From: Ancylobacter sonchi
GTDB taxonomy: Bacteria > Pseudomonadota > Alphaproteobacteria > Rhizobiales > Xanthobacteraceae
DNA length: 64,000 nt
NCBI RefSeq assembly: GCF_018390695.1
Contig: NZ_JAHBGF010000036.1
Location: 372,001 to 436,000, forward strand
Reading direction: 5' to 3'
In this document: in pieces, positions 50,492-60,057 of the stretch
How positions within the stretch are numbered: the stretch's first letter is position 1
How the letters are laid out: the number at the start of each line of letters is the position of its first letter
Made by a program: the position numbers and the translations under genes
Notes under the pieces: generated by a model
Databases searched by the model: none
What the model saw: only the letters and a program-made list of their open reading frames with translations
What the model was told of the DNA's origin: nothing

Positions 50492-51616
50492 ATGCTGACA
50501 GTGCGGCGTCTGGCGAACGAGATCGAGAGCACGCTCTATTGGGCCCCGGACTGGCTGATCAGCCTGCTCTTCTTCGCCATCGCCCTGTGCGTCGGCGTCA
50601 TCGTCCACCGCATCGCCTTCCGGCTTATCACCCGGCTGGTGCGCGACATGGACCTGTTCTGGCGCTCGCTGGTCTCGCGCACCGAGGGTCCGACGCGGCT
50701 CGCCGCCATCGTGATCTTTCTCGGCATCGCCGCCCCGGTGGCGCCGCTCAGCCTGCCGCAGACCTTCTATGTCCGCCACATACTGGTGCTGTGCTTCATC
50801 ACCCTCGTCGCCTGGCTCGCCCACACGGCGCTGCACATCTGGGTGACGGTCTATCTGCGGCGCTTCAAGCTCGATGCCGAGGACAACCTGCTGGCGCGCA
50901 AGCACGTCACCCAGACCCGCATCCTGCGCCGGGTGGCGGCGACGGTGATCTTCACCATCGCGCTCTCCGCCTCGCTGATGACCTTCGAGAGCGTACAGCA
51001 ATATGGCGTGTCGCTGCTCGCCTCCGCCGGCGCCGCCGGCCTGGTGGTCGGCCTCGCGCTGCAGCCTTTCCTGAAGAACCTCATCGCCGGCATCCAGCTC
51101 GCCGTTACCCAGCCCATCCGCATTGACGACGCACTGCTGGTCGAGGGGGAATGGGGAAATGTGGAAGAGATCACCTCGACTTACGTGGTGATCCGCATCT
51201 GGGACTGGCGCCGCCTGATCCTGCCGCTCAGCTACTTCATCGAGCAGCCGTTCCAGAACTGGACGCGCGAGGGCTCGGCGCTGATCGGCACGGTGATGAT
51301 CTATCTCGACTACAGCGTACCGGTCGATGCGGTGCGCGCGAAGGTGGAGGAGATCGTCCGCGCTTCGCCGCTCTGGGACCGCAAGGTGGTGAACGTCCAG
51401 GTCACCGACTTCAAAGAGAGCGTGATGGAGGTGCGCATCCTGGTCAGCGCCAGCACCTCCGGCCGCACCTTCGACATACGCTGCGAGGTGCGCGAGAAGC
51501 TGATCGCCTTCCTGCAGGAAAGCTACCCGGCCGCGCTGCCACGCCTGCGCGCCGAGATCGCCGGGCCGCCGCCCCTCGCCGCGGATCGCCCGCCCGTCGC
51601 CCATCTGGCGTCCTGA
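50492..51616 (+). CDS. MscS-family mechanosensitive ion channel
   Basis: Encodes 374 residues with four or five N-terminal helices. The pore helix and the start of the beta domain are seen in LLASAGAAGLVVGLALQPFLKNLIAGIQLAVTQPIRIDD, followed by VEEITSTYVVIRIWDWRRLILPLSYFI. The C-terminal alpha/beta cage follows. GGAGGGG precedes the ATG. It may vent ions under osmotic shock. It is divergent from the patatin gene. Confidence 0.92.
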   Translation: MLTVRRLANEIESTLYWAPDWLISLLFFAIALCVGVIVHRIAFRLITRLVRDMDLFWRSLVSRTEGPTRLAAIVIFLGIAAPVAPLSLPQTFYVRHILVLCFITLVAWLAHTALHIWVTVYLRRFKLDAEDNLLARKHVTQTRILRRVAATVIFTIALSASLMTFESVQQYGVSLLASAGAAGLVVGLALQPFLKNLIAGIQLAVTQPIRIDDALLVEGEWGNVEEITSTYVVIRIWDWRRLILPLSYFIEQPFQNWTREGSALIGTVMIYLDYSVPVDAVRAKVEEIVRASPLWDRKVVNVQVTDFKESVMEVRILVSASTSGRTFDIRCEVREKLIAFLQESYPAALPRLRAEIAGPPPLAADRPPVAHLAS

Positions 51617-51692
51617 CGGCGGCCTCGGGCAGAATCGGATTTCCCTTCCTCCCCGCCCCGTCTATGCCCTCCGGCAGAGACAGGAGATCGGA

Positions 51693-52652
51693 ATGTTCAG
51701 CCTCGACGAACTGGAAGCCGCCGCCGCACAGCTCCATGCGGTGTTCGCGCCGACACCGGCCTATGCCTGGCCGCTGCTCGCGGCGCGCACCGGTGCGCAG
51801 CTTTGGGTCAAGCATGAGAACCTCACGCCCACCGGCGCCTTCAAGGTGCGCGGCGGTCTCATCCATGTCGAGCGGCTGGCGCGGGAAAACCTCGCGCCGA
51901 ATGGCCTCATCTCGGCGACGCGCGGCAATCACGGGCAGTCGCTCGCCTTCGCCGGGCGTCGCTACGGCTTACCGGTCACCATCGTAGTGCCAGAGGGCAA
52001 CAGCACCGAGAAGAACGCCGCCATGCGCGCGCTCGGGGCGAAGCTGATCGAGCACGGCACCGATTTCGACGCGGCGCGCATTGAGGCGATGCGGCTGGCG
52101 CGGCAGGACGGGCTTTATTTCGCGCCGTCCTTCCACGCCGACCTCGTGCGCGGGGTCGCGACCTGGGCGCTCGAACTGTTCCGCCACGCCGGGCCGCTCG
52201 ACACGCTCTATGTGCCGATCGGCCTCGGTTCCTCGATCTGCGGGGCGATCCTGGTGCGCGACCTGCTCGGCCTCGATACGGAGATCGTCGGCGTGCAAAG
52301 CGCCGGCGCGCCGGCCTATGCGCTCTCGCTCGCCGCCGGCCGGCCGGTGGAAACGGAACGCGCCGACACCTTCGCCGACGGCCTCGCCGTGCGCATTCCC
52401 GATCCGGCCGCGTTCGCCATCATCGAAAAGGGCGCCGCCCGCATCGTCACCGTGAGCGACGACGAGATCGCCGCCGCCATCCGCGCCTACTGGACCGACA
52501 CGCACCAGCTGGCCGAAGGCGCCGGCGCCGCCCCGCTGGCCGCGCTGCTCAAGGAGAACGACGCCATGGCCGGCCGGCGGGTGGGGATGCCGCTCAGCGG
52601 CGGCAATATCGACCTCGCGCTGTTCCGCAACCGCGTGCTGGCCGGCGGGTGA
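51693..52652 (+). CDS. Threonine/serine dehydratase-like PLP enzyme
   Basis: Encodes 319 residues of fold-type II. The PLP Lys is Lys51 in TPTGAFKVRGG; the asparagine loop SATRGNHGQSLAFAGR lies near residue 75, and the phosphate-binding loop is PIGLGSSICG near 178. The length fits catabolic threonine dehydratase or serine racemase without a regulatory domain. AGGAG precedes the ATG. It converges with the DMT transporter gene six bases away. Confidence 0.9.
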   Translation: MFSLDELEAAAAQLHAVFAPTPAYAWPLLAARTGAQLWVKHENLTPTGAFKVRGGLIHVERLARENLAPNGLISATRGNHGQSLAFAGRRYGLPVTIVVPEGNSTEKNAAMRALGAKLIEHGTDFDAARIEAMRLARQDGLYFAPSFHADLVRGVATWALELFRHAGPLDTLYVPIGLGSSICGAILVRDLLGLDTEIVGVQSAGAPAYALSLAAGRPVETERADTFADGLAVRIPDPAAFAIIEKGAARIVTVSDDEIAAAIRAYWTDTHQLAEGAGAAPLAALLKENDAMAGRRVGMPLSGGNIDLALFRNRVLAGG

Positions 52653-52658
52653 TCGGCA

Positions 52659-53546
52659 TCAGGAAGCCGCCAGCTTCGGCCCGCCGCGGCCGAACAGCCC
52701 GAGCACGAGCATGCAGCCGCACACCACCGTCGCCGCGCCGATCATCTGCGGCAGGGAAAGCGGCTCGCCCAGCAGCCCGGCGCCGATCGCGACCGCGACC
52801 AGCGTCACCGCAAATTCGACGCTGACCGCCCGCGTGGCACCGATCCGACCCACCAGCCAGAAATACAGCAGATAGGTCAGCCCGCTCATCAGCGCGCCGG
52901 CGATGAACAGCAGGAGGTAGTCGAGCGGCAGCGGCGAGCCGGGGACCGGCACCAGGGCCAGCAGCGGCAGCAGCATGGCGCCGCCGGTGAGGAAGGAACC
53001 GATGGTCACCTCCCAGGCGCCGACATGCCGAAGCTGGTGGCCGACATAGTTCGATCCCAGAGCCGCGAAAAAGGCGGAGGCCAGCGAGCAGAGGCAGCCG
53101 AGGATGAACGAGGCTGTCGGCGGCACGGCGGGAAAGCCGACCAGCAGCACCACTCCGGCGAAGCCGAGCGCCAGCCCCGCCTTGCGCGGCGTGCTCAGCC
53201 GCTCGACGCCGGCGACCTGCGCGATCAGCATGGAGAACAGCGGGATGGTGGCGACCAGGATCGCCGACATCGCGGTGCCGATCATCGGCATCGCATAGTT
53301 CAGCCCGGCGAGCTGCAGCGCGACGGTGGTCGCGCCGACCACCGCCAGGCGCGACCAGCCGACCGAGAAATCCAGCCGCCGGCGGGTCAGCGCGGCAATG
53401 ATCAGCAGCGTGCCGGCAGCGACGAAGGCGCGCAGCGTCACCGCCCCGACCCAGCCGAAGGCCTGCACCACCCTGAGCACCACGACGAAGGAGAGGCCCC
53501 AGATCACCGCGAGGGCGATGTAGGCGGTCAGATCCTTCGGCTTCAT
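52659..53546 (-). CDS. DMT superfamily (EamA) transporter
   Basis: Encodes 295 residues with about ten helices in two EamA repeats (helix 1 ALAVIWGLSFVVVLRVVQAF; the second half begins FILGCLCSLASAFFAALGSNYVG). Members export amino acids or metabolites. It may export an amino acid linked to the convergent dehydratase, but this is not shown by sequence. Confidence 0.88.
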   Translation of the reverse strand: MKPKDLTAYIALAVIWGLSFVVVLRVVQAFGWVGAVTLRAFVAAGTLLIIAALTRRRLDFSVGWSRLAVVGATTVALQLAGLNYAMPMIGTAMSAILVATIPLFSMLIAQVAGVERLSTPRKAGLALGFAGVVLLVGFPAVPPTASFILGCLCSLASAFFAALGSNYVGHQLRHVGAWEVTIGSFLTGGAMLLPLLALVPVPGSPLPLDYLLLFIAGALMSGLTYLLYFWLVGRIGATRAVSVEFAVTLVAVAIGAGLLGEPLSLPQMIGAATVVCGCMLVLGLFGRGGPKLAAS

Positions 53547-53662
53547 GGAGAGGCTCGCTGCTGGCAGGCGCGGGAACGGTGCCGGTCCGGACGGGTCGGC
53601 GCCATGGCGCTAGGGCCAAGCACTCGCGCTGTCAACCCGCGCGCTGTCAGTCTGCCGCTACG

Positions 53663-53890
53663 TCAGCGCATCCGCACGCCGTGCCCGTGCTCGCCGGGCG
53701 GCAGCAGCACCACCCCCGCCTCCTGCAGGGTGCGGATCAGCAGGGTCTCGGTGCCGCGATGCAGCATATGGCGATGCCGCTCGAAATCGCGCACGGTCGA
53801 GCGTGAAACTCCGGCGCGGCTCGCAAGACACTCCTGCGTCCAGTCGAGCAGCCCGCGTGCGGCGCGGCATTGTTCAGGCGACAGATCCAT
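53663..53890 (-). CDS. Small XRE-family helix-turn-helix regulator
   Basis: Encodes 75 residues, mostly one HTH domain: AARGLLDWTQECLASRAGVSRSTVRDFERHR (about residues 9-40), followed by a short tail ending EHGHGVRMR, as in compact alphaproteobacterial XRE proteins. It is divergent from the second Mrp operon with a 96-base gap and is a likely regulator of it. ATG 53890 is chosen. Confidence 0.8.
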   Translation of the reverse strand: MDLSPEQCRAARGLLDWTQECLASRAGVSRSTVRDFERHRHMLHRGTETLLIRTLQEAGVVLLPPGEHGHGVRMR

Positions 53891-53986
53891 CGTTTCCGCC
53901 TTGCCTAGGACCGAGCAAATCAACCATAATGGGCGAAATCGCGCAAGATCGAGGGTTTCCCGGCCGGGCGAGGAGGCGGCAAAACC

Positions 53987-56893
53987 ATGTCCAACGGCCA
54001 GCTTCTCCTCCTCGCGCTGCTGCTGCCATTCGCGGGGAGTGCGCTCGCCGCCTTTCTTCCCACCCATGCCCGCAACGCCGCAGGTTTCATGGCCGGCGCC
54101 ATCGCCGTCGCCGGCTGCGGCCTCATCGTCCTGATGTACGGATCGGTTGCGCACGGCGAGCCGGTGCGGCTGGTGCTCGAATGGCTGCCGATGCTCGGCA
54201 TCAATGTCAGTCTCCGGCTCGACGGCCTCGCCTGGCTGTTCGCGCTGCTCATCTTCGGCATCGGCGCGCTGGTGGTGCTCTACGCCCGCTACTACATGTC
54301 GGCCGAGGACCCGGTCCCGCGCTTCTTTTCCTTCCTGCTCGCCTTCATGGGCGCGATGCTGGGCGTGGTGCTGTCGGGCAACCTCGTGCAGATCGTGTTC
54401 TTCTGGGAGCTGACCAGCCTCTTCTCCTTCCTGCTGATCGGCTACTGGCACCATACGGCAGCGGCCCGCGACGGCGCGCGCATGGCACTCACCGTCACCG
54501 GCGCCGGCGGGCTCTGCCTGCTCGTGGGCGTGCTGCTGATCGGCCGGATCGTCGGCAGCTACGAGCTCGACGAGGTGCTGAACGCCGGCGGCCTCATCCG
54601 CTCCAGCCCGCTCTACGTGCCGGTGGTGGTGCTGGTGCTGCTCGGCGCCTTCACCAAGAGCGCCCAGTTCCCGTTCCATTTCTGGCTGCCGCACGCCATG
54701 GCGGCGCCGACCCCGGTCTCCGCCTATCTGCATTCGGCGACCATGGTGAAGGCCGGCATCTTCCTGATGACCCGGCTATGGCCGGTGCTGGCCGGAACCG
54801 ACACCTGGTTCTACCTCGTCGTCCCCGCCGGCCTGATCACGTTGCTGGTCGGCGCCTATTCGGCGATCTTCCAGCAGGACCTCAAGGGGCTGCTCGCCTA
54901 TTCCACCATCAGCCATCTCGGGCTCATCACCCTGCTGCTCGGCCTCGGCAGCCCGCTCTCGGCGGTGGCGGCGATCTTCCACACCGTGAACCACGCTATC
55001 TTCAAGGCGTCGCTGTTCATGGCCGCCGGCATCATCGACCACGAGACCGGCACCCGCGACCTGCGCAAGCTGTCCGGCCTGTTCCGCTACATGCCGTTCA
55101 CCGCGACGCTCGCCATGGTCGCGGCGGCGGCAATGGCCGGCACGCCGCTGCTCAACGGCTTCCTGTCCAAGGAAATGTTCTTCGCCGAGGCGGTGGAGAA
55201 CCACACCGGCTCGCTGCTCGACGACAGCCTGCCCTATTGGGCGACGCTGGCCGGCATCTTCAGCGTCACCTATTCGCTGCGCTTCATCACCGGCGTGTTC
55301 TTCGGCCCGCCGCCTACCGACCTGCCGCGCATGCCGCACGAGCCGCCGCACTGGATGCGCTTTCCGATCGAGTTCCTGGTGCTGATCTGCCTGCTGATCG
55401 GCATCGTGCCGAGCTACACGGTCGGTCCGCTTCTGGCCAATGCCGCGCGCGCCGTCATCGGGCCGGACCTGCCCTATTACAGCCTCGCCATCTGGCACGG
55501 CCTCACCTGGGCGCTGGTGATGAGCATCATCGCCATGATCGGCGGCGTGGCGCTGTTCCTCGGGCTGCGGACCTATCTCGACAGCGGCGTCGAAGGCCCG
55601 CCTCTGGTGCGCGAACTGAAGGGCCAGCGCATCTTCGAGCGCATGCTGGTCGTGATTTCCTGGCAGCTCGCCCGGACGCTGGAGCGCGCGCTCGGCAGCC
55701 GGCGCCTGCAACCGCAATTGCGCATCGTGGTGGTGGTGGCACTCCTCGCCGCCGTCTCGCCTCTCTGGCTGCGTGGCATGGTCGCGGACGGCACGCTGCC
55801 GCTCACCGCCTTCGATCCGGCCTTCGCGCTGCTCTGGGCCGTCGGCGCCGGCTGCGCCATCGCCGCTGCCTGGCAGGCGAAATTCCACCGCTTCGCCGCC
55901 CTGGTGCTGCTCGGCGGCGCCGGGCTGGTGAGCTCCATCACCTTCGCCTGGCTGTCGGCGCCCGACCTCGCGCTCACCCAGCTGCTGGTCGAGATGGTCA
56001 CCACCGTGCTGCTGCTGCTCGGCCTGCGCTGGCTGCCCAAGCGCATTGAGGAGACCTATCCCACCAGCCCGCCGCCCTCCGTGCTGGTGCGCCGCTACGC
56101 CGACCTCGCCATCGCCACCTTCGTCGGCATCGGCATCGCCATCATCTCCTATGCCATGATGACGCGCCCGCTCGGCGAGAGCGTCTCGCGCTACTTCGTC
56201 GAGCGCGCCTATATCGGCGGCGGCGGCACCAATGTCGTCAACGTCATACTGGTCGATTTCCGCGGCTTCGACACGCTGGGCGAAGTGGTGGTGCTCTGCC
56301 TGGTCGGCCTCACCGTCTATGCGCTGCTGCGCCGCTTCCGCCCAGCGCTGGAAAGCATCGAGGCGCCCGAGCAGCAGCGCCTTCAGGACGAGTATGACGA
56401 GGCCGCGCCCGACCGCACGCCGGGCGACACGGTGGCGGACTATCTGTGGATCCCGCGCCTGGTCATGCAGTGGCTGTTCCCGGTGATCGCCACCTTCGCG
56501 GTCTACCTGTTCATGCGCGGCCACGATTTGCCGGGCGGCGGGTTTGCCGCCGGCATCACGCTGTCGATCGCCTTCATCGTGCAGTACATGGCCGCCGGCA
56601 CCCGCTGGGTGGAGGACCATCTGCGCGTGCTGCCGCTGCGCTGGATGGGCTTCGGCCTGCTGATCGCCGGCGCGACCGGCGCCGGCTCCTGGTGGTTCGG
56701 CTATCCCTTCCTCACCACCCATGCGCGCTATCTCGACTGGCCGATCGTCGGCAAGTTCCCGGTGGCGAGCGCGCTGATGTTCGATCTCGGCATCTTCGCG
56801 GTGGTGGTCGGCGCCACGGTGCTCATGCTGGTGGCGCTGGCGCACCAATCGCTGCGCCGCACGCGGTCGAGCCGCACGGCGGAGGGAGACTAG
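53987..56893 (+). CDS. mnhA: Mrp/Pha antiporter subunit A-B fusion (cluster II)
   Basis: Encodes 968 residues. The N-terminal 600 or so are NuoL-like (helix-5 Glu in QIVFFWELTSLFSFLLIGYW; Lys in FTKSAQFPFHFWLPHAMAAP; HSATMVKAGIFL). Next come the MbhD/E-like part (LTQLLVEMVTTVLLLLGLRWLP and NVILVDFRGFDTLGEVVVL) and a C-terminal MrpB domain (PVIATFAVYLFMRGHDLPGGGFAAG). This is the group 2 MrpA'B fusion known as PhaA/MnhA in rhizobia. It works with subunits C-G in Na+ or K+/H+ exchange. GAGGAGG precedes the ATG. Confidence 0.93.
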   Translation: MSNGQLLLLALLLPFAGSALAAFLPTHARNAAGFMAGAIAVAGCGLIVLMYGSVAHGEPVRLVLEWLPMLGINVSLRLDGLAWLFALLIFGIGALVVLYARYYMSAEDPVPRFFSFLLAFMGAMLGVVLSGNLVQIVFFWELTSLFSFLLIGYWHHTAAARDGARMALTVTGAGGLCLLVGVLLIGRIVGSYELDEVLNAGGLIRSSPLYVPVVVLVLLGAFTKSAQFPFHFWLPHAMAAPTPVSAYLHSATMVKAGIFLMTRLWPVLAGTDTWFYLVVPAGLITLLVGAYSAIFQQDLKGLLAYSTISHLGLITLLLGLGSPLSAVAAIFHTVNHAIFKASLFMAAGIIDHETGTRDLRKLSGLFRYMPFTATLAMVAAAAMAGTPLLNGFLSKEMFFAEAVENHTGSLLDDSLPYWATLAGIFSVTYSLRFITGVFFGPPPTDLPRMPHEPPHWMRFPIEFLVLICLLIGIVPSYTVGPLLANAARAVIGPDLPYYSLAIWHGLTWALVMSIIAMIGGVALFLGLRTYLDSGVEGPPLVRELKGQRIFERMLVVISWQLARTLERALGSRRLQPQLRIVVVVALLAAVSPLWLRGMVADGTLPLTAFDPAFALLWAVGAGCAIAAAWQAKFHRFAALVLLGGAGLVSSITFAWLSAPDLALTQLLVEMVTTVLLLLGLRWLPKRIEETYPTSPPPSVLVRRYADLAIATFVGIGIAIISYAMMTRPLGESVSRYFVERAYIGGGGTNVVNVILVDFRGFDTLGEVVVLCLVGLTVYALLRRFRPALESIEAPEQQRLQDEYDEAAPDRTPGDTVADYLWIPRLVMQWLFPVIATFAVYLFMRGHDLPGGGFAAGITLSIAFIVQYMAAGTRWVEDHLRVLPLRWMGFGLLIAGATGAGSWWFGYPFLTTHARYLDWPIVGKFPVASALMFDLGIFAVVVGATVLMLVALAHQSLRRTRSSRTAEGD

Positions 56894-57232
56894 ATGGAAA
56901 TCGTGCTCGCCATCGGCATCGGCGTCTTCGCCGGCTCGGGCGTGTGGCTCCTGCTGCGCCCGCGCACCTATCAGGTCATCATCGGCCTTTCGCTGATATC
57001 CTACGCGGTGAACCTGTTCATCTTCAGCATGGGCCGGCTGAAGGTCGGCGCGCCGCCGATCCTGCCGGGCCCGGGCGTCGGCGATCCCGCCACCATGGCC
57101 GATCCCACCCCGCAGGCGCTGGTGCTCACCGCCATCGTCATCGGCTTCGCCATGACCGCGCTGTTCCTCGTGCTGCTGCTGGCGGCGCGCGGCCTCACCG
57201 GCACCGACCACGTCAACGGGCGGGAGGATTGA
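56894..57232 (+). CDS. mnhC: Mrp/Pha antiporter subunit C (cluster II)
   Basis: Encodes 112 residues, three helices, NuoK-like: GSGVWLLLRPRTYQVIIGLSLISYAVNLFIF and DPTPQALVLTAIVIGFAMTALFL. Starts immediately after the mnhA stop and ends overlapping mnhD by one base. Confidence 0.93.
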   Translation: MEIVLAIGIGVFAGSGVWLLLRPRTYQVIIGLSLISYAVNLFIFSMGRLKVGAPPILPGPGVGDPATMADPTPQALVLTAIVIGFAMTALFLVLLLAARGLTGTDHVNGRED

Positions 57233-58890
57233 TGGTCCGTTCGCTCGCCGACCATCTGGTGATCGTGCCGATCCTGCTGCCGCTGGTGGTGGGCGCGGCG
57301 ATGCTGCTGTTCGACGAGCGGCGTCGCCGGCTGAAGATGACGCTGAGCCTCGCCACCGTCACCGCCCTGCTGGTGATCGCGGTGACGCTGCTGATCCGCG
57401 CGGCCACCATCGACACCGATGGCGACGCGACAGTCATCGTGTACCCGCTCGGCAACTGGCCGGCCCCGTTCGGCATCGTGCTGGTGGTGGACCGGCTGTC
57501 GGCGCTGATGCTGGTGCTGACGTCGGTGCTCGGCCTGAGCAGCCTGCTCTACGCGCTCGCCCGCTGGCACAAGGCCGGGCCGCGCTTCCACACGCTGTTC
57601 CTGTTGCTGCTCACCGGGCTCAACGGCGCCTTTCTGACCGGTGACCTGTTCAATCTGTTCGTGTTCTTCGAGGTGCTGCTCGCCGCCTCCTACGGGCTGG
57701 TGCTGCACGGCTCGGGCACGGCGCGGGTGAAGGCCGGGCTGCACTACATCCCGGTCAACCTCGTCGCCTCCTCGCTGTTCCTCATCGGCGTGGCGATCAT
57801 CTACGGCGTCACCGGCACGCTGAACATGGCCGACCTCGCCCGGCTGGTCCCCTCGCTGAACATCGACGAGCGGGCGCTGTTCGAGACCGGCGCGGCCATC
57901 CTCGGCATTGCCTTCCTGATCAAGGCCGGCATGTGGCCGCTGTGCTTCTGGCTGCCGACCACCTATGCCGCCGCCTGCGCGCCGATCGCCGCCATGTTCG
58001 CCATCATGACGAAGGTGGGCATCTATGTGATCCTGCGGCTGTTCCTGCTCTGCTTCGGCGGCGAGGCGGGCAACTCGGCCGGTTTCGGCGCCGACTGGCT
58101 GTTCTTCGGCGGCATGGCGACCATTGCCTTTGGCGGCATCGGCGTGCTGGCGTCGCAATCGATGCTCCGCCTCGCGGGCTACAGCGTGCTGGTGTCGTCG
58201 GGCACCATCCTGGCCGCCATCGGCACCACCAACAGCGCGGTGATCTCCGGCGCCCTGTTCTATCTCATCACCTCGACCCTCTCGATCTCCGCCTTCTTCC
58301 TGCTGATCGAACTGATCGAGCGCGGCCGCGACGCCGGCGCCGACGTGCTGGCGGTCACCATGGAGGCCTATGGCGACGGCGAGAGCGACGAGGAGGAGGA
58401 CGACGACGAGGGCGAGGTCGGCGTGGCGATCCCGGCCACCATCGCGTTGCTGGGCGGCGCCTTCGTCGCCTGTACCGCTCTGCTCGCCGGCCTGCCGCCC
58501 CTGTCGGGCTTCGTCGGCAAGGTCGCGATGCTCTCGGCGCTGATCAACGAGGCGGGATCGATCTCCATCGCCAACTGGGTGCTGATCACCCTCCTGATGT
58601 TCACCGGCTTCGCGACGCTGATCGCCATGACCCGTACCGGCATCCGCACGCTGTGGATGCCGGGTGAAGGCGCCATCCCGCGCGTGCGGGCGGTGGAGGC
58701 GGCGCCGGTCGGCGCGCTGCTGGCGCTCTGCATGCTGCTTACCGTGTTCGGCGGCCCGGCGATGCGCTACATGGATGCCACCGCGCAGATGCTCTACTGG
58801 CCGCAGGAATATGCCCGCGACATCCTCGGCATCGCGCCGGCCGGCACGGTACCGCTGCGACCCACCACCGGGACGGGAGGCAAGCCATGA
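57232..58890 (+). CDS. mnhD: Mrp/Pha antiporter subunit D (cluster II)
   Basis: Encodes 552 residues, about 14 helices. Helix-5 Glu is in DLFNLFVFFEVLLAASYG; Lys is in FLIKAGMWPLCFWLPTTYAAA and IMTKVGIYVILRLF. A strongly acidic cytoplasmic insert (DGESDEEEDDDEGE, about residue 383) precedes VAIPATIALLGGAF, a feature shared with rhizobial PhaD. Overlaps mnhC and mnhE. Confidence 0.93.
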   Translation: MVRSLADHLVIVPILLPLVVGAAMLLFDERRRRLKMTLSLATVTALLVIAVTLLIRAATIDTDGDATVIVYPLGNWPAPFGIVLVVDRLSALMLVLTSVLGLSSLLYALARWHKAGPRFHTLFLLLLTGLNGAFLTGDLFNLFVFFEVLLAASYGLVLHGSGTARVKAGLHYIPVNLVASSLFLIGVAIIYGVTGTLNMADLARLVPSLNIDERALFETGAAILGIAFLIKAGMWPLCFWLPTTYAAACAPIAAMFAIMTKVGIYVILRLFLLCFGGEAGNSAGFGADWLFFGGMATIAFGGIGVLASQSMLRLAGYSVLVSSGTILAAIGTTNSAVISGALFYLITSTLSISAFFLLIELIERGRDAGADVLAVTMEAYGDGESDEEEDDDEGEVGVAIPATIALLGGAFVACTALLAGLPPLSGFVGKVAMLSALINEAGSISIANWVLITLLMFTGFATLIAMTRTGIRTLWMPGEGAIPRVRAVEAAPVGALLALCMLLTVFGGPAMRYMDATAQMLYWPQEYARDILGIAPAGTVPLRPTTGTGGKP

Positions 58891-59396
58891 ACCGCCCCTC
58901 GGGCCTGTTGCGCCGGGTCGTTCCCTTCCCGCTGCTGTTCCTGGCGCTGCTCGCCATGTGGCTGCTGCTGCAGCAGTCACTGGCGCCCGGGCACATCGTG
59001 CTCGGCTCGCTGGTCGCCCTCGGCGCCACCTGGGTGATGACTGCGCTGGATCCCCAGCCTGCCCGGCTGAAGCGGCCGACGGCGATGCTGCGCCTCGCCC
59101 TGCGGGTCCTGGTCGACGTGTTCCGCTCCAATCTCGCCGTCGGCACCATTATCCTGCGCGGCAACCGGCACAGCGACCATGCCGGCTTCATGACGGTGCA
59201 GCTCGACCTGCGCAACGAGTACGGCCTTGCCGTGCTGGCCATCATCCTCACCTGCACTCCGGGTACGCTGTGGGTCAATCACGACCCGACGCGCGGCACG
59301 CTGCTGCTGCATGTGCTCGACCTCGTCGACGAGCAGAGCTGGATCGACCTCATCAAGCATCGCTACGAGCGCCTGCTGATGGAGATATTCGAATGA
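58887..59396 (+). CDS. mnhE: Mrp/Pha antiporter subunit E (cluster II)
   Basis: Encodes 169 residues. Two N-terminal helices, then LALRVLVDVFRSNLAVGTIIL and ILTCTPGTLWVNHDPTRGTLLLHVLDLVDE, the conserved MrpE soluble part. Overlaps mnhD and mnhF by four bases each. Confidence 0.93.
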   Translation: MNRPSGLLRRVVPFPLLFLALLAMWLLLQQSLAPGHIVLGSLVALGATWVMTALDPQPARLKRPTAMLRLALRVLVDVFRSNLAVGTIILRGNRHSDHAGFMTVQLDLRNEYGLAVLAIILTCTPGTLWVNHDPTRGTLLLHVLDLVDEQSWIDLIKHRYERLLMEIFE

Positions 59397-59686
59397 CCCC
59401 GCCGCTCGAAATCCTCATCCTCGGCTGGTCGCTCACGCTCGCACAGCTGTTGATCGGCCTCGCCATGAGCTGCGCCGCCTATCGCATTCTCATCGGCCCG
59501 CGGGCGCAAGATCGCATCCTCGGGCTCGACACCTTCTATGTGAACGCGATGCTGCTGCTGCTCACCATCGGCATCCGCTCCGGCACCACGCTCTATTTCG
59601 AGGCGGCACTGGCGATCGGACTGCTTGGCTTCTCCGGCACGGTGGCGCTCGCCAAGTTCCTCATGCGCGGCGAGGTGATCGAATGA
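59393..59686 (+). CDS. mnhF: Mrp/Pha antiporter subunit F (cluster II)
   Basis: Encodes 97 residues, three helices, with the MrpF signature YRILIGPRAQDRILGLDTFYVNA. Overlaps both neighbours by four bases. Confidence 0.93.
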   Translation: MTPPLEILILGWSLTLAQLLIGLAMSCAAYRILIGPRAQDRILGLDTFYVNAMLLLLTIGIRSGTTLYFEAALAIGLLGFSGTVALAKFLMRGEVIE

Positions 59687-60054
59687 GCAACGCTCCGCTC
59701 CTGCCGCTCTGGGCCGCGATCCTCGTCGGCACCCTCGTGGTTCTCGGCGCCGCGATCGCGCTGATCGGCTCCATCGGCCTGCTGCGGCTGAACAGCTTCT
59801 ATGCCCGTGTCCACGCCCCCACCCTCGGCGCCACCCTCGGCGTCGGCGGCATATTGATCGGCTCGATGGTTTGCTTCAGCGTCCTGCAGAGCCGGCCGCT
59901 GATCCATGAGGTGCTGATCGCGCTCTTCGTCACCATCACCACCCCGGTGACGCTGATGCTGCTCGCCCGCGCCTCCCTTCACCGCGACCGCGTCGAGGGC
60001 AACCCCGAGGTGCCGCAAAGCGACCTTGCCTCGCTGGAGCGCCGCGACGGCTGA
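59683..60054 (+). CDS. mnhG: Mrp/Pha antiporter subunit G (cluster II)
   Basis: Encodes 123 residues, three helices, with SIGLLRLNSFYARVHAPTLGATLGVGG, the MrpG signature. Last gene of the operon; it ends three bases before the stop of the convergent AcoR-like gene. Confidence 0.93.
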   Translation: MSNAPLLPLWAAILVGTLVVLGAAIALIGSIGLLRLNSFYARVHAPTLGATLGVGGILIGSMVCFSVLQSRPLIHEVLIALFVTITTPVTLMLLARASLHRDRVEGNPEVPQSDLASLERRDG

Positions 60055-60057
60055 GGC

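Noticed and set aside
54776..58980. Long minus-strand frames opposite the cluster II mnhA and mnhD genes
   Set aside because: Gln/His/Arg/Glu-rich antisense translations typical of membrane-protein complements.
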